DNA from: Bacteroidales bacterium UBA1735
GTDB lineage: Bacteria > Bacteroidota > Bacteroidia > Bacteroidales > Paludibacteraceae
Reading direction: 5' to 3'
Length of the DNA: 44,676 nucleotides
Assembly: GCA_002315745.1 (NCBI GenBank)
Contig: DCID01000036.1
Coordinates: 1-44,676, forward strand
Made by a program: the position numbers and the translations under genes
The notes under the pieces: model-generated
What the model saw: the letters and a program-made list of their open reading frames with translations, nothing else
Database searches by the model: none
What the model was told of the DNA's origin: nothing
Shown here: piece after piece, positions 25,664 through 32,931 of the stretch
Position numbering within the stretch: the first letter of the stretch is position 1
Layout of the letters: each line of letters starts with the position of its first letter

Positions 25664-27473
25664 ATCGTTATTGTTGTGGTTGTCGTTATGGTTGTGGTTG
25701 TCGTTATGGTTGTGGTTGTCGTTGACGTTGTCGGGCTGTGCCAACCGGGGGGTAGGACCTCAAGGGGGGCCAGTGGATTCTATTCCGCCTGTGGTGGTGA
25801 AAGAAGATCCCGTCAATGGAACCCTCAACTATCACGAGAAAGATCGCAAGATAGAGATTACGTTTGACGAGTATGTCCAACTCAATAATGTGTCCAAGAA
25901 CTTGCTTATCTCGCCACCTCAATTGGTGCTACCGGATGTGAAAGTGTTTGGAAAAAAAGTGAGCGTCACTTTTGCGGAACCGCTATTAGATAGCACTACT
26001 TATACTTTGGAGTTTGGACAAGCTATCTGTGACTATCACGAGCAAGTGCCGTTGCAGTCCTATACCTATTCGTTCTCGACGGGTGATTGGATCGACTCGC
26101 TCTGTATAGCAGGGTATGTGGTTAACTCGGCAGATCTCAATCCTATCTCAGGAGTGATTGTGGGTGTGCATCGGGATAGTAGTGATGCGATGTTTACTAA
26201 GTTCCCGTTCATGCGTATCGCTCGCACGGATAGTACGGGCTGGTTCTGTGTCAATAACTTGGCTCCGGGACGCTATCGTCTGTTTGCGCTGAACGATATG
26301 AGTGCTGATTATTGCTACCAACCGGGGGAAGGGTTAGCCTTTATGGAGTCGATGATTGCGGCCTATCAGCCATCCGATTCGGTGGTGGAGGTGCCGACAT
26401 TATGGTATTTTAATGAGAATAAACAACGTACCTATTTCCAACGTTGGAAGCGGGAGAAAGCGCATCGTGTACAACTGCTTTTCTCGGCTCCGATGACAGA
26501 GACTCCGCGTTGGCGTTCGCTTCGCCCGTCGGAAGTGGATTCAACTCGTTCTGATTCAGCGTGGGTAGATTGGCTAGACTATACGTGGGTGCAGAAAAAT
26601 GAGCGTCAGGACACCATTACCTTGTGGTTGACAGACTCTGCCGCCATTCGTCAGGATAGTTTATGGCTTGAATTGAGTTATCTTAAGTCAGATTCGATGG
26701 GACAATTGCGGCCTCAGATGGATACCTTGACGATTGTTTATCGGGCACCGCGTCTGTCTGCCAAAGCAAAGGCGAAGGTGGAGAGAACTGCCAAGAATCG
26801 CAAACTGTCTATTCAGTCTAATGCTAAGAATGCGTTCGATATCTATTTGCCGCTGCAACTCTCTATGGAGACACCCATTGATTCGATGTGGATAGACAAA
26901 ATATCGTTATGGCAACGGGTAGATACGGCGCTTCAGCCCTTACCATTAAAGTTAGCAGCAACGGATTCGTCGAGAATGAGTTATGCGATTGAGCATGTGT
27001 GGGAACCGAAAGCATCGTATGAATTACATGTGGATTCGGCGGCGTTTAGAGATATGTATGGTGTAGTCAATGATTCGATGGGATGGAAGTGGACTATCAA
27101 ATCCTTGGAGGAATATGCGACATTGCGTATTCGTCTCAAACATTTTGTACCTCAAGCGCGTGTACAGATTCTCAATGACAAGGATCAAGTGCTGCGTGAC
27201 GAACCTGCTACGCCCGATGGAACGCTGTTTAAATATCTCGCGCCCAAGGCGTGCTACGTGCGCATGTATATAGATAAGGATAACAATGGTGAATGGACAA
27301 CGGGTGATTGGGATAGCAAACGCCAGCCTGAGCCAGTTTACTATTTTCCGTCCAAACTAATGCTTCGTGCCAACTGGGATTTTGAGGAAGAGTTTGATCA
27401 CTTGGCTCTGCCCCAACTCGATTCCAAACCGCAGGTTCTAGTCAAAGACGCTGCCACTGCCACGAAAAAGTAA
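25635..27473 (+). CDS. Ig-like domain lipoprotein whose signal peptide is built from a DNA tandem repeat
   Basis: The 612-residue product has a lipobox LSGC with Cys35, so it should be lipidated. The mature start CANRGVGPQGGPVDSIPP leads into a bacterial Ig-like (SbsA type) domain (about residues 47-130), a CarboxypepD_reg-like segment (about 150-200) and a long C-terminal part; this is the layout of a Bacteroidota lipoprotein family of unknown function. The hydrophobic core (LLLWLSLWLWLSLWLWLSL) is made almost only of Leu, Trp and Ser because three 18-bp units (25673-25726) encode it. The start at 25635 overlaps the deacetylase gene by 29 nt; an ATG at 25644 is an alternative. Confidence 0.85.
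   Translation: MKDMYWKRYKSLLLWLSLWLWLSLWLWLSLTLSGCANRGVGPQGGPVDSIPPVVVKEDPVNGTLNYHEKDRKIEITFDEYVQLNNVSKNLLISPPQLVLPDVKVFGKKVSVTFAEPLLDSTTYTLEFGQAICDYHEQVPLQSYTYSFSTGDWIDSLCIAGYVVNSADLNPISGVIVGVHRDSSDAMFTKFPFMRIARTDSTGWFCVNNLAPGRYRLFALNDMSADYCYQPGEGLAFMESMIAAYQPSDSVVEVPTLWYFNENKQRTYFQRWKREKAHRVQLLFSAPMTETPRWRSLRPSEVDSTRSDSAWVDWLDYTWVQKNERQDTITLWLTDSAAIRQDSLWLELSYLKSDSMGQLRPQMDTLTIVYRAPRLSAKAKAKVERTAKNRKLSIQSNAKNAFDIYLPLQLSMETPIDSMWIDKISLWQRVDTALQPLPLKLAATDSSRMSYAIEHVWEPKASYELHVDSAAFRDMYGVVNDSMGWKWTIKSLEEYATLRIRLKHFVPQARVQILNDKDQVLRDEPATPDGTLFKYLAPKACYVRMYIDKDNNGEWTTGDWDSKRQPEPVYYFPSKLMLRANWDFEEEFDHLALPQLDSKPQVLVKDAATATKK
25673..25726. repeat. Three 18-bp tandem units encoding a signal peptide
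   Basis: The unit is GTTGTGGTTGTCGTTATG: 25673-25690 and 25691-25708 are identical, and the third (25709-25726) differs only at the end. At a finer scale the array is a run of GTTRTS hexamers. The same hexamer type occurs in inverse orientation in the tail of dnaK (29536-29590). Confidence 0.85.
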
Positions 27474-27503
27474 AATTTTCTGCCAATTTGTCAGTCTGTT
27501 TAG

Positions 27504-27537
27504 CCCTGTGTCAGTAGAAAAACTACTTGGCACGGGG
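27504..27537 (+). terminator. Long hairpin after the lipoprotein gene
   Basis: CCCTGTGTCAGTAG (27504-27517) pairs with CTACTTGGCACGGGG (27523-27537), using two G-U pairs and one bulged T, around an A-rich loop. TTTGTTGAGTTT follows. It may end the DPP-IV operon, but the same bases hold a sigma-54-like motif, so the reading as a terminator is not certain. Confidence 0.45.
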
Positions 27538-27543
27538 TTTGTT
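27527..27543 (+). promoter_or_regulatory. Possible sigma-54-type promoter of dnaK
   Basis: TTGGCACG-N4-TTGTT has the GG-N10-G(C/T) spacing of -24/-12 promoters, with T in place of the usual C at -12. No TAnnTTTG box was found between 27474 and the dnaK ATG. Upstream are two TGTCAGT words (27490-27496 and 27510-27516) and TGCCAA (27481-27486), which is the inverse of the TTGGCA here. These could be activator or heat-shock regulator sites. Confidence 0.4.
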
Positions 27544-27561
27544 GAGTTTAAGGTGAACTAG

Positions 27562-27651
27562 AAGCTCTAGAAGTTCTAGATAGCCTAGATAGCCTAGATA
27601 GCCTAGCAAGCCTAGATAGCCTAGCAAGCCAGGAAAGCCTAGAGCGCCTAG
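27562..27651. repeat. Ten 9-bp units (consensus ATAGCCTAG) in the dnaK leader
   Basis: Ten units follow without gaps: AAGCTCTAG, AAGTTCTAG, ATAGCCTAG three times, CAAGCCTAG, ATAGCCTAG, CAAGCCAGG, AAAGCCTAG and AGCGCCTAG; GTGAACTAG (27553-27561) may be an eleventh. Nine of the ten end in CTAG. The array fills most of the space between the possible promoter and the ATG and contains many stops, so it is not coding. Confidence 0.85.
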
Positions 27652-27702
27652 AAAGAAAAAGAAAATAAAAAATAAAGCAAAAACTAAACAAATTATACAA
27701 CT

Positions 27703-29625
27703 ATGAGTAAAATTATTGGAATTGACTTAGGAACAACAAACTCCTGTGTCGCAGTTATGGAAGGCAATGAGCCTATGGTAATCACCAACTCGGAAGGTAA
27801 ACGTACTACTCCATCCGTGATTGGATTTGTAGATGGTGGTGAGCGTAAAGTAGGTGATCCTGCTAAGCGTCAGGCGATCACAAACCCGACCAAGACCGTA
27901 TATTCGATCAAGCGTTTTATGGGTGAAACCTATGATCGTTTGGCTAACGAGATTGCCCGCGTACCTTATAAAGTGGTGAAAGGCGATAACAATACTCCTC
28001 GTGTGGACATTGATGGTCGTCTCTATACTCCACAAGAGATCTCGGCTATTATCCTGCAAAAGATGAAGAAGACAGCCGAGGACTATCTGGGACAAGAGGT
28101 CACGGAAGCCGTCATCACGGTACCTGCATACTTCAACGATAGCCAACGTCAGGCTACCAAGGAAGCCGGTGAGATTGCTGGTCTGAATGTTCGTCGTATT
28201 GTGAACGAGCCTACGGCTGCGGCTTTGGCTTATGGTCTCGATAAGAGCAATAAAGACCTCAAGATCGTGGTATTCGACTGCGGTGGTGGTACCCATGATG
28301 TATCCGTACTGGAGTTGGGCGATGGCGTGTTCGAAGTAAAAGCAACGGCTGGTGATACCCACCTCGGTGGTGACGATTTTGATCATCGTATCATTGATTG
28401 GCTCGTGGATGAGTTCAAGAAAGATAATGGCGGTGCCGATCTGAGCAAGGATCCTATGGCTATGCAACGCCTTAAAGAGGCGGCTGAGAAAGCTAAGATA
28501 GAGTTGTCTAACACGACTTCGACGGAGATCAACTTGCCGTATATCATGCCAGTCAATGGTGTACCTGCTCACTTAGTCAAGACATTGAGCCGTGCTAAGT
28601 TTGAGATGCTGATTGATGATTTGGTAAAGCGTACGATTGCTCCTTGCGAAACCTGCTTGAAGAATGCTAATTTGAGTAAGTCGGATATTGACGAAGTGAT
28701 TTTGGTGGGTGGTTCGACCCGTATCCCTGCTATTCAAGCAGCGGTAGAATCGTTCTTCGGCAAAGCTCCTAATAAGAGTGTTAACCCAGACGAAGTCGTT
28801 GCCGTAGGTGCCGCTATCCAAGGTGGCGTGCTCACGGGTGAAGTAAAGGATGTACTGCTCCTCGATGTCACTCCGTTGAGCCTCGGTATCGAGACGATGG
28901 GTGGCGTGATGACCCGCATGATTGAGGCAAACACCACTATTCCTACGAAAAAACAAGAGGTGTTCACGACTGCGGTAGATAATCAGCCTTCGGTTGAGAT
29001 CAAGGTGCTGCAAGGTGAGCGTCCTATGGCGGCACAGAACAAGCAGATTGGTATCTTCCACTTGGACGGCATCATGCCAGCCCGCCGTGGTGAGCCACAG
29101 ATTGAGGTGACCTTCGATATTGATGCTAATGGTATATTGAATGTGACCGCCAAGGATAAGGCTACGGGTAAGGAGCAGAAGATCCGTATCGAGGCTTCGA
29201 GTGGTCTGTCTGACGACGAGATCAAGCGCATGAAAGCCGAGGCAGAGGCCAATGCTGAGGCTGATAAGAAGGAGAAAGAGCGCATCGAGAAACTGAATAA
29301 GGCGGATGCTACTATTTTCCAAACGGAGAAACAGTTGCAAGAACTCGGCGATAAGATCCCCGCAGACAAGAAAGCACCTATTGAGGCTGCTTTGAAGAAC
29401 CTCAAAGAGGCTTACGAGAAGAAGGATGCTGACTTGTGCGAGCAATACAATAACGAGTTGATGACCGCTTTCCAGGCTGCATCGCAAGATATGTATAACG
29501 CAGCTAATGCAGCTGGTCAGCAAGCAGGCGCGAGCGACAACCACAACGATAACCACAACGATAACCACAACCACAACCAAAATGACAACGGTGCTGAAGA
29601 TGTGGATTTTGAAGAGGTTAAGTAA
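27703..29625 (+). CDS. dnaK: Chaperone DnaK (Hsp70)
   Basis: The 640-residue product has the Hsp70 ATPase start IIGIDLGTTNS, the NDSQRQATKEAG segment (145-156), IVNEPTAAALAYG (166-178) and LGGDDFDHRI, followed by the peptide-binding domain (DVTPLSLGIET) and the helical lid. DnaK binds unfolded proteins with DnaJ and GrpE, whose genes are not in this window. The phosphate-binding motif reads GGGTHD (194-199) where E. coli has GGGTFD. The tail before the conserved DVDFEEV end is Asn/His/Asp-rich (DNHNDNHNDNHNHNQNDN), encoded by a hexamer-type repeat at 29536-29590. The leader has a 9-bp repeat array and a possible sigma-54-type promoter. Confidence 0.96.
   Translation: MSKIIGIDLGTTNSCVAVMEGNEPMVITNSEGKRTTPSVIGFVDGGERKVGDPAKRQAITNPTKTVYSIKRFMGETYDRLANEIARVPYKVVKGDNNTPRVDIDGRLYTPQEISAIILQKMKKTAEDYLGQEVTEAVITVPAYFNDSQRQATKEAGEIAGLNVRRIVNEPTAAALAYGLDKSNKDLKIVVFDCGGGTHDVSVLELGDGVFEVKATAGDTHLGGDDFDHRIIDWLVDEFKKDNGGADLSKDPMAMQRLKEAAEKAKIELSNTTSTEINLPYIMPVNGVPAHLVKTLSRAKFEMLIDDLVKRTIAPCETCLKNANLSKSDIDEVILVGGSTRIPAIQAAVESFFGKAPNKSVNPDEVVAVGAAIQGGVLTGEVKDVLLLDVTPLSLGIETMGGVMTRMIEANTTIPTKKQEVFTTAVDNQPSVEIKVLQGERPMAAQNKQIGIFHLDGIMPARRGEPQIEVTFDIDANGILNVTAKDKATGKEQKIRIEASSGLSDDEIKRMKAEAEANAEADKKEKERIEKLNKADATIFQTEKQLQELGDKIPADKKAPIEAALKNLKEAYEKKDADLCEQYNNELMTAFQAASQDMYNAANAAGQQAGASDNHNDNHNDNHNHNQNDNGAEDVDFEEVK
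29536..29590. repeat. Hexamer repeat encoding the DnaK tail
   Basis: Units AACCAC and AACGAT alternate (for example AACCACAACGAT twice), ending in AACCACAACCAA and a degenerate end. The reverse complement is a run of GTTRTS hexamers, the same repeat type as in the lipoprotein signal peptide at 25673-25726 but in the opposite orientation. Confidence 0.75.
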
Positions 29626-29653
29626 CAAAAAAGTGATTTTTTTCGCAAAACTC

Positions 29654-29684
29654 TTGCGTATATCAAAAAAAAGAAGTACCTTTG
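29654..29684 (+). promoter_or_regulatory. Bacteroidota promoter of rpsA
   Basis: TTG (29654-29656) and TACCTTTG (29677-29684) are 20 nt apart. Transcription should start near 29691, giving a leader of about 130 nt before the ATG at 29821. The inverted repeat GCACG (29684-29688)/CGTGC (29695-29699) overlaps the -7 box and the start point, and seven T follow at 29708-29714; it could be an operator, or part of the dnaK terminator. Confidence 0.65.
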
Positions 29685-29820
29685 CACGCTTTTTCGTGCG
29701 GAGGTGCTTTTTTTATCTTGCATTTGTCCGCGCACGAGGAGAAAGCAAACATTCGTTTAACCCTTTAATACTCGGGTAACAAGTGTCGCTATGCGCCCCT
29801 TGCCGACCGAGCCAACTGCA

Positions 29821-31758
29821 ATGGCAGAAAATTTATCTCTCCAGAACTTCGACTGGGATGCCTACGAGAAAGAATCGAAAGGCCAAAAAAATGAAGAAAT
29901 CATCTCCCGTTATGATGCTACTCTGAATGCGATCAAGGACGATCAAGTCGTTGAGGGTACTGTTATGTCTATCAACAAGCGTGAGGTTGTTGTTAACGTA
30001 GGTTTCAAGTCCGATGGTATCGTGCCTGCAACCGAGTTCCGTTACAACCCTGATCTGAAGGTTGGTGACAAAGTGGAGGTTTATATTGCGAGTCAGGAAG
30101 ACAAAAAAGGTCAACTCGTTCTCTCGCACAAGGAAGCTCGCGCAGCACGCAGCTGGGATCGCGTTAACGACGCTTGCAACGCAGGTGAGATCGTTACCGG
30201 TTACATCAAGTGCCGTACGAAGGGCGGTATGATCGTGGATGTATTAGGTATGGAAGCATTCTTACCTGGTAGCCAGATCGACGTTAAGCCTATTCGTGAC
30301 TATGATGTATTCGTGGGCAAAACTATGGAATTCAAGATTGTCAAAGTTAATCAAGACTTCCGCAATGTCGTTGTTTCTCATAAGGCTCTTATCGAGGCTG
30401 AGATGGAAGCACAACGCGCAGAGATCGTTTCTCACTTGGAGAAAGGTCAGGTACTCGAAGGTGTGGTTAAGAACATCACGAACTATGGTGTATTCATCGA
30501 CCTCGGTGGCGTAGATGGTTTGATCCATATCACCGACTTGAGTTGGGGTCGCGTAGGTGATCCTCATGAGTTACTCGAACTCGAGCAGAAGATCAACGTT
30601 GTTATCCTTGACTTCGATGATGAGAAGCGTCGTATCGCTCTCGGCTTGAAGCAACTCACTCCACATCCATGGGATGCACTGCCTGCTGATTTGAAGGTAG
30701 GTGACACGATCCATGGTAAGGTTGTTGTGATGACTGACTACGGAGCATTCGTTGAGGTTGCTCCTGGCGTAGAAGGTCTGGTTCACGTATCAGAAATGAG
30801 TTGGAGCCAACACCTCCGCAGCGCTAATGACTTCCTCAAAGTAGGTCAAGAGGTTGATACCGTAGTATTGTCTCTCGATCGCGACGAGCGTAAGATGTCG
30901 TTAGGTATCAAGCAACTGAAGGCTGATCCTTGGGAGAATGTAACCGAGAAATATGCCGTAGGTACACGTCACTTCGCTAAGGTTCGTAACTTCACCAACT
31001 TCGGTGTCTTTGTAGAGATCGAAGAGGGCGTAGATGGTCTCATTCACATCAGCGACCTGAGCTGGACGAAGAAGATCAAACACCCCAATGAGTTCACTTC
31101 TATCGGTGCTGAGATCGAGGTTGTTGTACTGGAGATCGACAAAGAGAACCGTCGCTTGAGCTTAGGCCACAAGCAACTCGAGGATAATCCTTGGGAGGAG
31201 CTGGAGGCTAAGTATGGCGTAGACTCTGTAGTAGAAGGTAAGATCGTTGAACTCAGCGATAAGGGTGCTGTTGTATCCTTAGAGGACGGCGTAGAAGCAT
31301 TCTGCACCACTCGTCACCTCGCTAAGGAAGACAAGTCTGCATCTAAGGTGGGCGATACCTTGACCTTCAAGGTAATCGAGTTCAGCCGTGAGTCGAAGCG
31401 TATCCTCGTTAGCCACCTCCGTACTTGGGAGGAGCGCAAGGAAGCTCCTGCAAAGGAGAGCAAGGCTGCTAAGAAAGAGCCAGCACTCGACCTGCCTAAG
31501 GTAGAGAAGACCACCCTGGGTGACCTCTCTGTATTGGCTGAGTTGAAGGCAAGCTTGGATGCTCCTGTAGAGGAGAAACCTGCTAAGAAAGCTGCTGCTA
31601 AGAAGGCTGCTAAGGAAGAAGCTCCTGTAGAGGAGGCTGCTGCCGAAGAGAAAAAGCCTGCTAAGAAAGCTGCTGCTAAGAAGGAGGCTCCTGCTAAGAA
31701 GGAAGCTGCTGCAAAGAAAGCTCCCGCTAAGAAGGCTGCAAAGAAAGACGCTGAATAA
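29821..31758 (+). CDS. rpsA: 30S ribosomal protein S1 with a long Lys/Ala tail
   Basis: Six S1 RNA-binding domains are visible at about residues 43-105, 123-188, 208-277, 292-363, 380-449 and 468-532 (for example NYGVFIDLGGVDGLIHITDL in the third). S1 binds mRNA on the 30S subunit. I use the ATG at 29821 (MAENLSLQNFDWDAYE), because the upstream in-frame ATG at 29791 adds only an unconserved stretch. No Shine-Dalgarno site precedes it, as usual in Bacteroidota. The last about 100 residues are a low-complexity Lys/Ala/Glu/Pro tail with KKAAAKK-type repeats, like histone H1 tails. The TAA stop abuts the stop of the convergent gene without a gap. Confidence 0.95.
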   Translation: MAENLSLQNFDWDAYEKESKGQKNEEIISRYDATLNAIKDDQVVEGTVMSINKREVVVNVGFKSDGIVPATEFRYNPDLKVGDKVEVYIASQEDKKGQLVLSHKEARAARSWDRVNDACNAGEIVTGYIKCRTKGGMIVDVLGMEAFLPGSQIDVKPIRDYDVFVGKTMEFKIVKVNQDFRNVVVSHKALIEAEMEAQRAEIVSHLEKGQVLEGVVKNITNYGVFIDLGGVDGLIHITDLSWGRVGDPHELLELEQKINVVILDFDDEKRRIALGLKQLTPHPWDALPADLKVGDTIHGKVVVMTDYGAFVEVAPGVEGLVHVSEMSWSQHLRSANDFLKVGQEVDTVVLSLDRDERKMSLGIKQLKADPWENVTEKYAVGTRHFAKVRNFTNFGVFVEIEEGVDGLIHISDLSWTKKIKHPNEFTSIGAEIEVVVLEIDKENRRLSLGHKQLEDNPWEELEAKYGVDSVVEGKIVELSDKGAVVSLEDGVEAFCTTRHLAKEDKSASKVGDTLTFKVIEFSRESKRILVSHLRTWEERKEAPAKESKAAKKEPALDLPKVEKTTLGDLSVLAELKASLDAPVEEKPAKKAAAKKAAKEEAPVEEAAAEEKKPAKKAAAKKEAPAKKEAAAKKAPAKKAAKKDAE

Positions 31759-32817
31759 TTATAAGCGTTGTCCTGTGATGGAATAACGAACGTTATCCCG
31801 CACAATAATCAGTTGACCATTCTCGATGCGTTTTATATGAGACGCGGGAGAGTGGTCTTCTGTTTGCTCAATACCCATTTCTTGGCATATAGGTACTAAG
31901 GTGTAGGGCTTAATATCGTAGTCCTCTTTAGAAAAATCGTTCGATGTAATCGCCGTGATGGGGATATTATGCAAGGTGCCCTGATGGCGCTTGTTGGTGG
32001 TTATCTCCTTGAAGTCATAGATGATGTCGTACGTCGTTGTGGTCACGCAAGTGATGGTGCAGTTGCCTTGAATCAACTTCTGCGACACAAAAGAACCACC
32101 CTCGAAGTAGTCGTAGTAGGTGTATTTCTTATTGATGCAACCGGGATTGTCGGAGTCCTTAGGGTCGGTGATGGTATAGGTGCCGCTGAGGTCGGTGGCA
32201 GATGCGCAGAAGAGATCTAACCGCATAACGTGTCCATCCTCTCCTTCGATACCATATCCGTCAAAAGTGAGCCCCTCTGAGGTTAACCAGAGTTGATGGT
32301 TAAAGTACTTATAAGGTGTTTCGCCACTGTAGTGACCATAGTACAAATCGACGCCTTTGACGAGCGTGGTATCTTTCGAATCTCCACCTCCGCCGCCTCG
32401 AAGTTCGATCGAGAGGGTCATGAACTTCAATTGTCCGGCACTAGTCGTTTTCTTTCCATAGTCGGCTTTGGCACTAATGGTGAAGGAAACCGACTTAGCC
32501 GCGCCGTTCCAGATAGGGTCGGTTTGGGATGCTTGTGTCATCTTTCCGGTGGAAGGTGTGAGTGCGGCAAGTTGGCTCATATCGCATGAACCGAAGGTGA
32601 TGGCATACATCGTATCGGTGGAAGTGATGGTGATCTTGCCGTTGGCATAGACGCATAGATAACCGGTAGTCAGCATCTGTGGTTTGGTTTGTCCAGTTGC
32701 TTTCTCGGCGGTGATGGTGATACTGTCAGCCGTCGCCGAAAGGGGAGACTTTTGCTGTACGTCAAACATGTCTGCCATGACTAGGGTAATAATGGATAAA
32801 AGAATGGTGTTGATCAT
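31759..32817 (-). CDS. Secreted protein with a short T9SS-like C-terminal motif
   Basis: The 352-residue product starts with a signal peptide (MINTILLSIITLVMA). It has a Thr/Ser-rich body with a polyglycine stretch (about residues 140-145) and ends in ENGQLIIVRDNVRYSITGQRL-like sequence (residues about 331-352). That ending resembles the short C-terminal motif of many Bacteroidales exported proteins and is related to, but shorter than, the type A sorting domain at 767-8677. I do not recognise the body; repeated phrases such as DLSGTYTI and GTLHNIPI suggest a beta-rich fold. It has its own promoter (32840-32871), divergent from the glycosyltransferase operon, and its stop abuts that of rpsA. 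Confidence 0.8.
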   Translation of the reverse strand: MINTILLSIITLVMADMFDVQQKSPLSATADSITITAEKATGQTKPQMLTTGYLCVYANGKITITSTDTMYAITFGSCDMSQLAALTPSTGKMTQASQTDPIWNGAAKSVSFTISAKADYGKKTTSAGQLKFMTLSIELRGGGGGDSKDTTLVKGVDLYYGHYSGETPYKYFNHQLWLTSEGLTFDGYGIEGEDGHVMRLDLFCASATDLSGTYTITDPKDSDNPGCINKKYTYYDYFEGGSFVSQKLIQGNCTITCVTTTTYDIIYDFKEITTNKRHQGTLHNIPITAITSNDFSKEDYDIKPYTLVPICQEMGIEQTEDHSPASHIKRIENGQLIIVRDNVRYSITGQRL

Positions 32818-32839
32818 AGTTCTTGATATTTGATGGGCA

Positions 32840-32871
32840 CAAAATTACAAAAAAATATGAATATCACCAAA
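32840..32871 (-). promoter_or_regulatory. Bacteroidota promoter of the secreted protein
   Basis: On the minus strand TTTG (32868-32871) and TAATTTTG (32840-32847) are 20 nt apart; the -7 box ends 22 nt before the ATG at 32817. The facing promoter begins at 32896. Confidence 0.7.
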
Positions 32872-32895
32872 TTTTGTCCATAAAAATACTTAAAA

Positions 32896-32927
32896 TTTGC
32901 ATATTTGCGAAAAAAATAGTACTTTTG
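32896..32927 (+). promoter_or_regulatory. Bacteroidota promoter with almost no leader (GT4 operon)
   Basis: TTTG (32896-32899) and TACTTTTG (32920-32927) are 20 nt apart. Only four bases separate the -7 box from the ATG at 32932, so the transcript should begin at or within a few bases of the start codon. The other full promoters in this window leave 22-41 nt. Confidence 0.65.
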
Positions 32928-32931
32928 CGGC

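Noticed and set aside
27553..27589. Eukaryote-like heat-shock element (alternating GAA/TTC) upstream of dnaK
   Set aside because: Bacteria lack HSF. The match is a by-product of the CTAG-containing repeat units.
27562..27651. CRISPR array
   Set aside because: The 9-bp units follow each other without spacers, and no cas genes are present.
27727..29628. Two long antisense frames (281 and 351 codons) opposite dnaK
   Set aside because: Long open antisense frames to hsp70 genes are a known effect of codon usage. No start signals are seen, and dnaK itself is fully conserved.
29627..29644. AAAAAAGTGATTTTTTT hairpin as the dnaK terminator
   Set aside because: The stem is only A-T pairs and too weak to call; the GC-containing repeat at 29684-29707 is the better candidate.
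29791..29820. Upstream ATG (29791) as the rpsA start
   Set aside because: The ten added residues are Pro-rich and do not belong to the S1 family N-terminus; the next ATG gives the expected start.
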